NCBI GenBank assembly: GCA_902609035.1
Contig: CACLQG010000001.1
Span: 1 to 64,000, forward strand
Reading direction: 5' to 3'
DNA length: 64,000 bases
DNA from: an uncultured Bacteroidota bacterium
GTDB lineage: Bacteria; Bacteroidota; Bacteroidia; Flavobacteriales; Flavobacteriaceae
Shown: positions 54,860 to 63,253 of the stretch, piece after piece
How the letters are laid out: each line of letters starts with the position of its first letter
Numbering within the stretch: the first letter of the stretch is position 1
Notes under the pieces: model-generated
What the model saw: only the letters and a program-made list of their open reading frames with translations
What the model was told of the DNA's origin: nothing
Databases searched by the model: none
Position numbers and translations under genes: made by a program

Positions 54860-56236
54860 TTATTTGATCTTAACCTTAGATGTTCCGAGATAATCTTGGA
54901 CAGTCCTAAAACCGATATAGCTTCTGGCAGTATCGGAATATTCGTAGTCTCTTGAACTCACTCTTAAAAAGTAAGCTACGTCTTTCCAAGAACCTCCTCT
55001 AACAATTTTTCGAGATTCGGTTTGGATTGACATATTGGGGTTCAGGGAAGCAACGTATTCATAGGCTCCTGAATCATAAGATGAACTAGTCCACTCAGCA
55101 ACATTACCCGCCATATTGTAAAGGTTATAATCATTTGGCAAATAGGATTTAGCCTCAACTGTATAAACAGCTTGATCAGCAGCGTAATCTCCTCTCAAAG
55201 GTTTAAAGTTGGCTAAGAAACATGCTCTGTCATTCAGAAGATAGGGCCCACCCCATGGATAGGTTCCAGATGGGATTCCTCCACGAGCAGCATACTCCCA
55301 CTCCGCCTCACTGGGTAATCTAAAATTATTAACCAATGGGTCTCCTTTGGATTTTTGATAACTATTTTTAAAATGCGTTCTCCAATTACAAAAAGCAACT
55401 GCTTGTGACCAAGAAATACCAACAACAGGATAATCTTGAAAGGCAGGATGTGAAAAATACTCGTTGTGCATTGGTTCATTGTAGGAATATATAAAATCTT
55501 TTATCCAAACTGTTGTATCTGGATAAATTTGAATTTCCTCTTTTTTAATAAATGGTTTACGATTAATAAATTGTTGACGGGTTCTTTTAGATTCGGCTGC
55601 TGCTCCCTCTGCGTCAAACCAGGTATATTTATAAACAAGTTTTGTAACATCTATTTTCATTTCACCTTGATACCATAAATCTGGAGGTAGGTACATAGAA
55701 TCCAAAACTTCAGAATAAGCTTGGTCAGGGTAATCACCTGTTTCCCAATAAATATCGTTATCCCAATTGAGTGGTCTTCCTGCATACATATCCTCACTTA
55801 AGTCGTAATAGTTAGTGCGCATGTATTTCTGAAATTCACTTAGCTTAGAGGTATCGGCATCTGTAAATGAAAATTCTCCTATACCATCTTTGTTTTCTTC
55901 TCCCAATTCCAATTCATCTGCCTTTCTGGCCAACAATGCCATAGTAACAGAATCTTTAACCCAATACACGAATTGACGATACTCTCCATTAGTTATTTCT
56001 GTTTCATCCATATAAAAGGATGGAACAGTAACAGTTCTTGCTGCTGCATTATTTAATCGAGCCACATCTTCATCAGATTTTCCCATAATGAATGCTCCCC
56101 CTTCGATAAGGGTCATTCCATAGGGTTTTTCAGGAAACCATTTCTTTTGTTTTACCCCAATTAGCTCACCCCTGTTTTTCTTGCCGCAGCTAAGAAAAGT
56201 AAAGATCACAAGTAAAAATAGCAGGAGCCTTTTCAT
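54860..56236 (-). CDS. gldK: Gliding motility / type IX secretion lipoprotein GldK
   Basis: 458-residue lipoprotein (signal MKRLLLFLLVIFTFLSC) with an FGE-sulfatase-like fold: GMTLIEGGAFIMGKSDED at the start of the domain, DETEITNGEYRQFV, PVVGISWSQAVAFCNW, LPSEAEWEYAARGG and VRGGSWKDVAYFLRVSSRDY at the end. The two redox Cys of true formylglycine-generating enzymes near that C-terminal segment are not present, so it is structural, not a sulfatase activator. ATG 56236 is used since it directly precedes the signal; the longer frame from 56311 adds 25 unconserved residues. First gene of gldKLMN. Confidence 0.96.
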   Translation of the reverse strand: MKRLLLFLLVIFTFLSCGKKNRGELIGVKQKKWFPEKPYGMTLIEGGAFIMGKSDEDVARLNNAAARTVTVPSFYMDETEITNGEYRQFVYWVKDSVTMALLARKADELELGEENKDGIGEFSFTDADTSKLSEFQKYMRTNYYDLSEDMYAGRPLNWDNDIYWETGDYPDQAYSEVLDSMYLPPDLWYQGEMKIDVTKLVYKYTWFDAEGAAAESKRTRQQFINRKPFIKKEEIQIYPDTTVWIKDFIYSYNEPMHNEYFSHPAFQDYPVVGISWSQAVAFCNWRTHFKNSYQKSKGDPLVNNFRLPSEAEWEYAARGGIPSGTYPWGGPYLLNDRACFLANFKPLRGDYAADQAVYTVEAKSYLPNDYNLYNMAGNVAEWTSSSYDSGAYEYVASLNPNMSIQTESRKIVRGGSWKDVAYFLRVSSRDYEYSDTARSYIGFRTVQDYLGTSKVKIK

Positions 56237-56376
56237 AACAAAAGGGGAAGGAAATCGTTTTTTCGTTAAGTGTAAAACTAAATATTTTTTCACTATAATA
56301 TTGTTTCTCAATCAAAAACTACATATCAAAGTAGTATCGAGAGGCAAAAATAAGGATAAATTAATCATATGGTTCA

Positions 56377-57522
56377 CTAAATTCTCTTTGTCGCCTTCCA
56401 CCACTTATCAGGTATTTTATCGTTACAAGCGTCCAAATAATCTTGGTACGTGCAAGGTAATAACGCAGTTGTTTTATTTTTATTATTCAGATAGCTTTGA
56501 TTTATTATTTCAATCCACCAGCGATTACTTTTTTCACTTTGGTAAAAAACCATTTCAATATCCAATAAAGCGACTGTATATCTGGTAAAACCAATACTTG
56601 TCAAAACTGGATACTCATCGAATCTACTGCTAAAACCTTCGATAAAATACCAAATAATTTGTGCTAATAATTGGTGAGAAATAATAGTATTGATTAGCTC
56701 AAATACAGAAAAAATATCGATTTTGTCACTAATTCCTGCATATCGAGCAAGAGCGCAAACGGATCTTGAGTCAATTCCGTTGGGGTTAGCGTAAGGATCG
56801 TTAATAGCCTGCCAGCTTAATGATTTCATGTCAAATCCAGCAATATTAGCATCTCTAAAAAAAGGTTCAGACTTGGAAATATCATCCAATAAATCTCCTA
56901 GTCTGAGTGAATCGAAATGAAGCTTTTCAATCAAATCTAGTTCCTCTTGAGCAATATAATAACTTTGGTAGCCAAGATTGGTAAAATTGTGCAAAGAATT
57001 GGGTTGTTCCAATATGATTCTACTCATGTAGGACCTCCCTGAAATCAATTCCTCCTCCTGCGAAAAATCAAACTGATTGTCTACCGAAACAATATTTACC
57101 AATTGATTATTGGCTTGGTAAGACTGATACATGGGGAAAATAAGATCATGGCTCCCACCTAAAAAAATGGTAACAATATTAATTTGACGAAGGTGTGTAC
57201 AAATTTCCTTAAGTGCAAAATAAGTGTCTTCGGGAGAGTCGCCATCAGGTAAATTTCCCAAGTCACAGATTTTAAAATTCCAATTTCCAGGGAAAAGACC
57301 ATAAAAAGATTTTCTAAAATCCGCTAGATTATATTTTGTAGTAGGGAAGAAAGCATTTCTAATTTCAGAGAGTCCTACAATTGCTATACTACAACCCTTA
57401 AGTTCAGGAAAACCCAGCTTTGCACTATGGATTTCAATATTCTTTCCCAAAACCTGGTTAGGGTTTAATACCATCGAGGAGAGTACCTCCTCAGAAACAG
57501 GGATTAAAGATTCAAGGCTCAT
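56377..57522 (-). CDS. Arginase/formimidoylglutamase-fold protein with altered metal site
   Basis: 381-residue ureohydrolase-fold protein, often annotated formimidoylglutamase in flavobacteria. The three metal-site motifs are recognisable but altered: GGSHD keeps His125; the D-A-H-x-D motif is D148-N-Q150-F-D152, losing the central His; and the S-x-D-x-D motif is F-D231-M-K233, replacing the second Asp by Lys. Four of six expected manganese ligands remain. A binuclear site is unlikely, so classical hydrolysis of arginine, agmatine or formiminoglutamate is doubtful. It starts two bases after the topA stop and lies just before gldK, a conserved flavobacterial neighbourhood as I recall. The role may be non-catalytic. 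Confidence 0.85.
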   Translation of the reverse strand: MSLESLIPVSEEVLSSMVLNPNQVLGKNIEIHSAKLGFPELKGCSIAIVGLSEIRNAFFPTTKYNLADFRKSFYGLFPGNWNFKICDLGNLPDGDSPEDTYFALKEICTHLRQINIVTIFLGGSHDLIFPMYQSYQANNQLVNIVSVDNQFDFSQEEELISGRSYMSRIILEQPNSLHNFTNLGYQSYYIAQEELDLIEKLHFDSLRLGDLLDDISKSEPFFRDANIAGFDMKSLSWQAINDPYANPNGIDSRSVCALARYAGISDKIDIFSVFELINTIISHQLLAQIIWYFIEGFSSRFDEYPVLTSIGFTRYTVALLDIEMVFYQSEKSNRWWIEIINQSYLNNKNKTTALLPCTYQDYLDACNDKIPDKWWKATKRI

Positions 57523-57524
57523 TT

Positions 57525-59981
57525 TTATTTTTTGGCCATTTTGGTGTTTAGGTATTGTTTTGCTAATTCAAGGGTTATTTTGGTAGGATCAACATCCTTT
57601 CCTATTTCCACCTTTTTACTGCCCTTTATGATATTATATCTTCCCCATCTTGCCTTTTCTATTCTAATGTCTTCGTCTGACCAATATGTAATGAGTTTTT
57701 CTTTTTCTTTTTGTATTTTATCATTAATCAAGGTTTCAATATCATCATTTGAGAGGTTTTCAAAATCATATTTTTTATTAACGTTAATAAATAATCCATT
57801 CCATTTTAAAAAAGGTCCAAAACGTCCTTTTCCCTTAGTTACAGGAAGTTGATCGAAAGTATAAATGGGTGCATCTGCAGAAAGTTTTTCCTGAATTAAA
57901 GCGATTGCCCTGTCTAATTCAACCGACATTGGATCCTCTCCTTTAGGCAACGAAACAAACATATCTTGAAATTTGACATAGGGTCCAAACCTTCCATTAT
58001 TAACGATTACTTCCTTATCCTTATAAATACCAATAGATTTTGGTAATTTGAATAATTCTAATGCTTCTTCCAGTTTGAGAGATTCTAACTGTTGTCCTGG
58101 AGATAAGCTTACAAAAATAGGTTTTTCTTCGTCATCAGGTTCACCGATTTGAGCAATGGGGCCAAAGCGTCCTAATCTCACTTTTACTACCCTGCCTGTT
58201 TTAGGGTCATTCCCCAAAACACGCTCACCTGACTCTCTAATTGCATTTTCCTTTACAAAATCTACCGTTTTGTGAAAACTATCGTAAAAAACTTTTATCA
58301 TCCCAATCCAGTTTTCCGAACCCTCTGCAATTTGGTCAAAACTTTGCTCCACTTTTGCGGTAAAGCTGTAATCCAAAATATTTTTAAAATTGGCAACCAA
58401 AAAATCATTAACAATAATCCCAACATCTGTAGGAATTAACTTTCCTTTGTTAGCTCCTACATTTTCTCTTAATGATTTTGAAGATATTTCATCATTGACC
58501 AATTTTAATTGTGTGTAGGATCTGTTTTGCCCCTCAAAAGTTCCCTTTTCAACATATTTTCTGTTCTGAATGGTAGAAATTGTTGGGGCATAAGTAGAAG
58601 GACGTCCAATACCCAATTCCTCTAATTTTTTAACGAGTGACGCCTCTGTAAATCGATAAGGTGGACGAGAAAACCTTTGATTGGCCTCCATTGATCTTAG
58701 CTCTAGTAACTCCTCTTTTTTTAAAGCGGGCAACAAAGTATTTTGTTCGTCAGACTCCTCATCAACACCTTCCAAATAGACTTTAAGAAATCCATCAAAA
58801 GTAATTACCTCGCATTTAGCGACAAATTTCTCTTGGTGTGAACTGGCTGCAATTTTCAACTGAGTACGTTCCAATTTAGCATCACTCATTTGAGAAGCGA
58901 TTGTCCTTTTCCAAATCAGTTCATATAAACGAGACTGATCGTAATCAATATTAATATTTGCCCTACTGAGGTCAGTAGGTCTTATTGCTTCGTGAGCTTC
59001 TTGAGCTCCCTTGCTTTTTACTCTGTATTGACGAGATTTTTTATAAGCCTTTCCATAACGAGATTCAATCTGCTTTAGGGCACTTTGTTGTGCCTCATTA
59101 GACAAATTGACGCTGTCAGTTCTCATGTAGGTGATGAGTCCTGCCTCATACAATCGCTGGGCCATATTCATAGTTTTACTAACAGAGAAAAAAAGTTTTC
59201 TTGACGCCTCCTGCTGGAGTGTTGAGGTTGTAAATGGAGGAGTGGGACTCTTTGATGCTGGCTTTTTTTCAATAGCATCTACCGAAAATTCAGCTGACTT
59301 ATTTTTATTTAAAAATGTCTTTGTAGCCTCTAAGGAATCGAATGTTTTGGTAAGGTAGGCACTTATGGATTTTTTGTATACTTGGGGAGAGAAAATAGCC
59401 TGTATCTTAAATGTTTCCTGAGGAACAAAAGCGTTGATCTCTCTTTCACGTTCTACAATAAGTCTTACAGATACTGATTGAACCCTACCTGCCGAGAGGC
59501 CACCTTTAACTTTTCGCCACAATACTGGTGAAAGTTCATAACCGACTAGACGGTCGAGAACCCTTCTCGCCTGTTGAGCATTTACCAAATCATAATTGAT
59601 ATCCCTTGGCTTTTCTATGGCATCCAGAATAGCGGTTTTGGTAATTTCATTAAAAACAATCCTTTTGGTATTGTCCGATTTCAAATCCAGTGTATTAGCA
59701 AGGTGCCACGCTATTGCCTCTCCCTCTCGATCCTCATCACTGGCCAACCAAACAGTTTTCATTTTTTTTACCAGTGACTTCAGCTCGCTGACTAATTTCT
59801 TTTTTTCTGAAGAAATAATGTATTTAGGCGAAAAGTCCCTATCAACGTCAACTCCCAACTCATTAGAGGGTAAATCTGCAATGTGCCCATAACTGGATGC
59901 AACCATGAAATCTTTCCCCAGAAATTTTTCAATGGTTTTAGCTTTAGCAGGTGATTCAACGATTACAAGATTACTAGCCAT
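57525..59981 (-). CDS. topA: DNA topoisomerase I
   Basis: 818-residue type IA topoisomerase that relaxes negative supercoils. N-terminal Toprim domain (LVIVESPAKAKTIEKFLG, then DEDREGEAIAW), the active-site Tyr in YEAGLITYMRTDSVNLS, and the GRPSTYAPTISTIQNR motif are all present. Instead of C4 zinc fingers, the C-terminal part has repeated units of the type GRFGPYVKF and GKGRFGPFLKW plus KKVEIGKDVDPTKITLELA, as in other Bacteroidota. It lies two bases before the arginase-fold gene on the same strand and is divergent from sulfatase 4. Confidence 0.97.
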   Translation of the reverse strand: MASNLVIVESPAKAKTIEKFLGKDFMVASSYGHIADLPSNELGVDVDRDFSPKYIISSEKKKLVSELKSLVKKMKTVWLASDEDREGEAIAWHLANTLDLKSDNTKRIVFNEITKTAILDAIEKPRDINYDLVNAQQARRVLDRLVGYELSPVLWRKVKGGLSAGRVQSVSVRLIVEREREINAFVPQETFKIQAIFSPQVYKKSISAYLTKTFDSLEATKTFLNKNKSAEFSVDAIEKKPASKSPTPPFTTSTLQQEASRKLFFSVSKTMNMAQRLYEAGLITYMRTDSVNLSNEAQQSALKQIESRYGKAYKKSRQYRVKSKGAQEAHEAIRPTDLSRANINIDYDQSRLYELIWKRTIASQMSDAKLERTQLKIAASSHQEKFVAKCEVITFDGFLKVYLEGVDEESDEQNTLLPALKKEELLELRSMEANQRFSRPPYRFTEASLVKKLEELGIGRPSTYAPTISTIQNRKYVEKGTFEGQNRSYTQLKLVNDEISSKSLRENVGANKGKLIPTDVGIIVNDFLVANFKNILDYSFTAKVEQSFDQIAEGSENWIGMIKVFYDSFHKTVDFVKENAIRESGERVLGNDPKTGRVVKVRLGRFGPIAQIGEPDDEEKPIFVSLSPGQQLESLKLEEALELFKLPKSIGIYKDKEVIVNNGRFGPYVKFQDMFVSLPKGEDPMSVELDRAIALIQEKLSADAPIYTFDQLPVTKGKGRFGPFLKWNGLFINVNKKYDFENLSNDDIETLINDKIQKEKEKLITYWSDEDIRIEKARWGRYNIIKGSKKVEIGKDVDPTKITLELAKQYLNTKMAKK

Positions 59982-60097
59982 AGATTAAAGTTTTCGAAGA
60001 CAAAATTATGTAGTTTTTTTTTAACATTCCTATATAAATTGTTTACTGTCAGATTAATTTTTAATTTTAATTTCAAAACAAATCAAACTCAATTTTC

Positions 60098-61624
60098 ATG
60101 ATTCTATCCAAAACTTTAGTTTTTTTTATGTCGGGCTGTGCTTTATTAATTGCCCAAATCAAAGCTGAAAATCAAAAACTAAACGTACTATTTATAATTT
60201 CAGATGATTTAAATTGTGATATCGGAGCTTACGGAAACACACAGATTTTCACTCCCAATATTGATCGACTAGCACAAAGAGGTGTGCTGTTTGGCAACGC
60301 TCATAATCAATATCCTTGGTGTGCCCCCTCTAGAGCTTCTATGATGACGGGATTGTATCCTGACCAGACCAACATTAAAAAATTGAGGATTTATCTTAGA
60401 CAAGCTTTACCCGAAGTAGTCACCATAGGTCAGAAACTCATGCAGGAAAATTACCACTCCGTAAGAGTTGGGAAAATTTTTCATTATCACAATCCTAGGG
60501 ATATTGGAACTGCAGGACACGACGATAATTACACTTGGCAACAGACTGTAAATCCTTATGGTAGAGATAAAATTGAAGAATATAAAATTAACACCCTCAA
60601 ACCAAAGTCATATGGAGGCACATTGAGTTGGCTATCGTCTGACGGTACCGATGAGGAACAAACTGATGGAATTGGTGCCACAGAAGTCATTGAGTTTTTA
60701 GACCAATTTGCTGAAAGTGGAGAAAACTTTTTTCTGGCTTTTGGACTTTACCGACCCCACACACCATATGTAGCTCCCAAAAAATATTTCGATCTATACA
60801 ATTCAGATAAAATGGAAATACCTGAGTCTTCTGATGACTATTTAAAAACTCTTCCTGGTCCAGCAGCCATAAGTGTTAGGGCAAAAATAGAACAAAATAA
60901 TCTTGATAAAAATTTAGCAAAAGTCATAAAGGAGGCTTATTATGCCACCACAAGTTTTGTTGACGCTCAGGTGGGTCGGGTCCTTGATAAACTTAAATCC
61001 ACTGGTTTGGATAAAAATACAATAGTAATTTTTACATCAGATCATGGGTACCACCTTGGTGAACACGGACATTGGCAAAAACAAACCCTCTTCGATAACG
61101 CAACACGTATTCCACTTATAGTTGCTGGACCAGGGGTTAATAAAAATGAAAAAATAATGGATGCCCCTGTCGAATTAGTTGATCTCTATCCCACTCTCAT
61201 GGAAGTGCTTGGAATGGAAGTTCCAGAATTTGTCTCTGGAAAAAGTTTTGCACCTATGCTCTCAGATTCATCAGTAAGAATAAGAAACAGCGCGTTAACA
61301 GAACTTGGTGTATCCAATGGAAGTGGGACTAAGACACAAGGCTACTCTATCAAAACTGATCGTTACAGATTGACACAATGGGGAGAAAAGGGAATACTAG
61401 GGTACGAATTGTACGATCATAAATATGACAAAAAAGAACTTCACAATCTTTCCAGCACAGAGGAGTATAAAAAAATTAAAGACTCATTAATATTAGTCAT
61501 CGATAAGCGTATTGTTGAGGCAAGAAAAAAACCAAAAGGATTATTACTTCAATTTGCAAACACAAAAGAATGGAATGAACCCAAAACTATAGATTCTCAA
61601 CCCAAACATAGGACTCAAGACTAA
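60098..61624 (+). CDS. Sulfatase, iduronate-2-sulfatase-like (S1 family)
   Basis: 508-residue exported sulfatase with a cleavable signal (SGCALLIAQIKA). The metal-binding motif is FIISDDLNCDIGAYG, the formylglycine motif C75-A-P-S-R79 followed by ASMMTGLYPDQ, then GKIFHYHNPRD as in iduronate-2-sulfatases, GLYRPHTPYVAPK, FTSDHGYHLGEHGHWQKQTL and a C-terminal D-R-Y-R-L-T-Q-W strand. The active site looks complete, unlike sulfatases 2 and 3. It is a single-gene unit between divergent topA and miaB, far from the rhamnose region. Natural substrate unknown; 2-O-sulfated uronic acid or related sugar is suggested by family. Confidence 0.93.
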   Translation: MILSKTLVFFMSGCALLIAQIKAENQKLNVLFIISDDLNCDIGAYGNTQIFTPNIDRLAQRGVLFGNAHNQYPWCAPSRASMMTGLYPDQTNIKKLRIYLRQALPEVVTIGQKLMQENYHSVRVGKIFHYHNPRDIGTAGHDDNYTWQQTVNPYGRDKIEEYKINTLKPKSYGGTLSWLSSDGTDEEQTDGIGATEVIEFLDQFAESGENFFLAFGLYRPHTPYVAPKKYFDLYNSDKMEIPESSDDYLKTLPGPAAISVRAKIEQNNLDKNLAKVIKEAYYATTSFVDAQVGRVLDKLKSTGLDKNTIVIFTSDHGYHLGEHGHWQKQTLFDNATRIPLIVAGPGVNKNEKIMDAPVELVDLYPTLMEVLGMEVPEFVSGKSFAPMLSDSSVRIRNSALTELGVSNGSGTKTQGYSIKTDRYRLTQWGEKGILGYELYDHKYDKKELHNLSSTEEYKKIKDSLILVIDKRIVEARKKPKGLLLQFANTKEWNEPKTIDSQPKHRTQD

Positions 61625-61700
61625 GAGAAAATCGGCTTTCAACCAAATAATTAATGATAATTCTTTACTAGTGACCAGAAATTAAATACCAGCTCAAACA

Positions 61701-61729
61701 TGACAAAAAGGCAGTTTTAGTTATATTTG
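61701..61729 (+). promoter_or_regulatory. Candidate miaB operon promoter
   Basis: TGACA (61701-61705), a 16-base spacer and TATATTTG (61722-61729, perfect TAxxTTTG) lie 23 bases before the miaB ATG. The spacer contains AAAAAGGCAGTTTTA, a stretch that also occurs, almost identical, at about 22964-22977. Confidence 0.5.
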
Positions 61730-61752
61730 CAATTGATTATTTATATTCAATA

Positions 61753-63249
61753 ATGTCAAATACCTCTGTGAAAGATCCATACGCTTTTAATGCTGCTCCC
61801 TTGACAAAGGAGAAGCTATCAAATGAAACGATTGTTTTCTCAAATGAAAAAAACACACCAATAATTAATAAAAAGTATTTCTATATAGAGTCCTACGGCT
61901 GTCAGATGAATTTTTCTGACAGCGAAATTGTAGCTTCAATTCTAAATATGGAAGGCTATAATTTGACGGGTTCCATAGAAAACGCCAGCTTGGTACTGGT
62001 CAATACCTGCTCTATCAGGGAAAAAGCCGAACAAACCGTAAGAAAAAGACTGGAGCTTTATAATGGGCTCAAACAAAAAAATAAAGACCTTAAAATTGGT
62101 GTACTTGGCTGCATGGCAGAGCGTCTAAAACATAAATTTTTAGAGGAAGAAAAAATTGTAGATATGGTTGTAGGTCCAGATGCCTACAAGGACATACCCA
62201 ATTTACTCAAAGAAGTAGAAGCCCAAAGAGAGGCAGTAAATGTAAATCTTTCCAAAGAAGAAACATATGGTGATATAGCTCCATTAAGATTCGCTTCCAA
62301 TGGTGTTAGTGCATTAGTAACTATTACAAGGGGCTGTGATAATATGTGTACTTTTTGCGTTGTGCCCTTTACTAGAGGAAGAGAACGGAGCCGTGACCCT
62401 AAAAGTATTTTGAAAGAGGTTGATGAACTGGCTGAAAATGGTTACAAAGAAATTACACTCTTAGGTCAAAACGTAGATAGTTATCTTTGGTATGGAGGAG
62501 GATTGAAAAAAGACTTTTCAAAGGCTAGCCCACTTCAGAAGAAAACTGCTGTCAACTTTTCTAAGCTTCTGGAATTAGTAGCGACTGCTCAACCGAAAAT
62601 GAGGATACGATTCTCAACGTCCAATCCTCAGGATATGTCCCTTGATGTGGTTCATACGATGGCTAAAAACGATAATATTTGTAATTCTATACACCTTCCT
62701 GTTCAGTCTGGTAGCAATCATATACTCAAGAAGATGAATCGTCAACATACCCGAGAGGAATATTTAGAATTGATTTACAACATAAAAAAATACATTCCCG
62801 ATTGTGCTATATCTCATGATATGATCTCTGGTTTTCCTTCAGAAACAGAACAGGATCATCAGGATACCCTGACCTTAATGGAATATGTCAAATATGATTT
62901 TGGATTTATGTTTGCTTATTCAGAAAGACCCGGAACAATGGCGGCAAAAAAAATTAAAGATGATATTCCCGAACCTATCAAAAAAAGACGTCTTCAAGAA
63001 GTTATCGATTTACAAAGGATACATAGCGAATATAAAAACCAACAATTTTTAGGTAAAACTGTATGTGTTTTGATTGAAAAAAGTTCAAAAAAATCAAACG
63101 AATTTTGGAGCGGCAGAACCGGTCAGAATATCGTAGCTGTTTTCCCTAAAGAAAACTATAAATTAGGAGATTTCGTTGACGTTAAGATCGAAGAGGTAAC
63201 CTCAGCTACCCTTATTGGAATAGCAATCGATATCTCATCATCAGTCTGA
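61753..63249 (+). CDS. miaB: tRNA-2-methylthio-N6-dimethylallyladenosine synthase
   Basis: Radical-SAM methylthiotransferase that adds the 2-methylthio group to i6A37 in tRNAs. The N-terminal UPF0004 domain has Cys in SYGCQMNFSDSE, NTCSIREKAE and LGCMAER; the radical SAM Cys triad is in GCDNMCTFCVVPFTRGRERSR (about residues 194-202); a C-terminal TRAM domain ends the 498-residue protein. The N-terminus of about 45 residues before the domain is longer than in E. coli. It is followed after four bases by the sigma-54 activator gene, an order typical of flavobacteria as I recall. Confidence 0.97.
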   Translation: MSNTSVKDPYAFNAAPLTKEKLSNETIVFSNEKNTPIINKKYFYIESYGCQMNFSDSEIVASILNMEGYNLTGSIENASLVLVNTCSIREKAEQTVRKRLELYNGLKQKNKDLKIGVLGCMAERLKHKFLEEEKIVDMVVGPDAYKDIPNLLKEVEAQREAVNVNLSKEETYGDIAPLRFASNGVSALVTITRGCDNMCTFCVVPFTRGRERSRDPKSILKEVDELAENGYKEITLLGQNVDSYLWYGGGLKKDFSKASPLQKKTAVNFSKLLELVATAQPKMRIRFSTSNPQDMSLDVVHTMAKNDNICNSIHLPVQSGSNHILKKMNRQHTREEYLELIYNIKKYIPDCAISHDMISGFPSETEQDHQDTLTLMEYVKYDFGFMFAYSERPGTMAAKKIKDDIPEPIKKRRLQEVIDLQRIHSEYKNQQFLGKTVCVLIEKSSKKSNEFWSGRTGQNIVAVFPKENYKLGDFVDVKIEEVTSATLIGIAIDISSSV

Positions 63250-63253
63250 TATT

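Noticed and set aside
54860..56236. GldK as the formylglycine-generating enzyme for the window's sulfatases.
   Set aside because: It has the FGE-like fold, but the C-terminal segment lacks the redox Cys pair, and its place in gldKLMN fixes its structural role.
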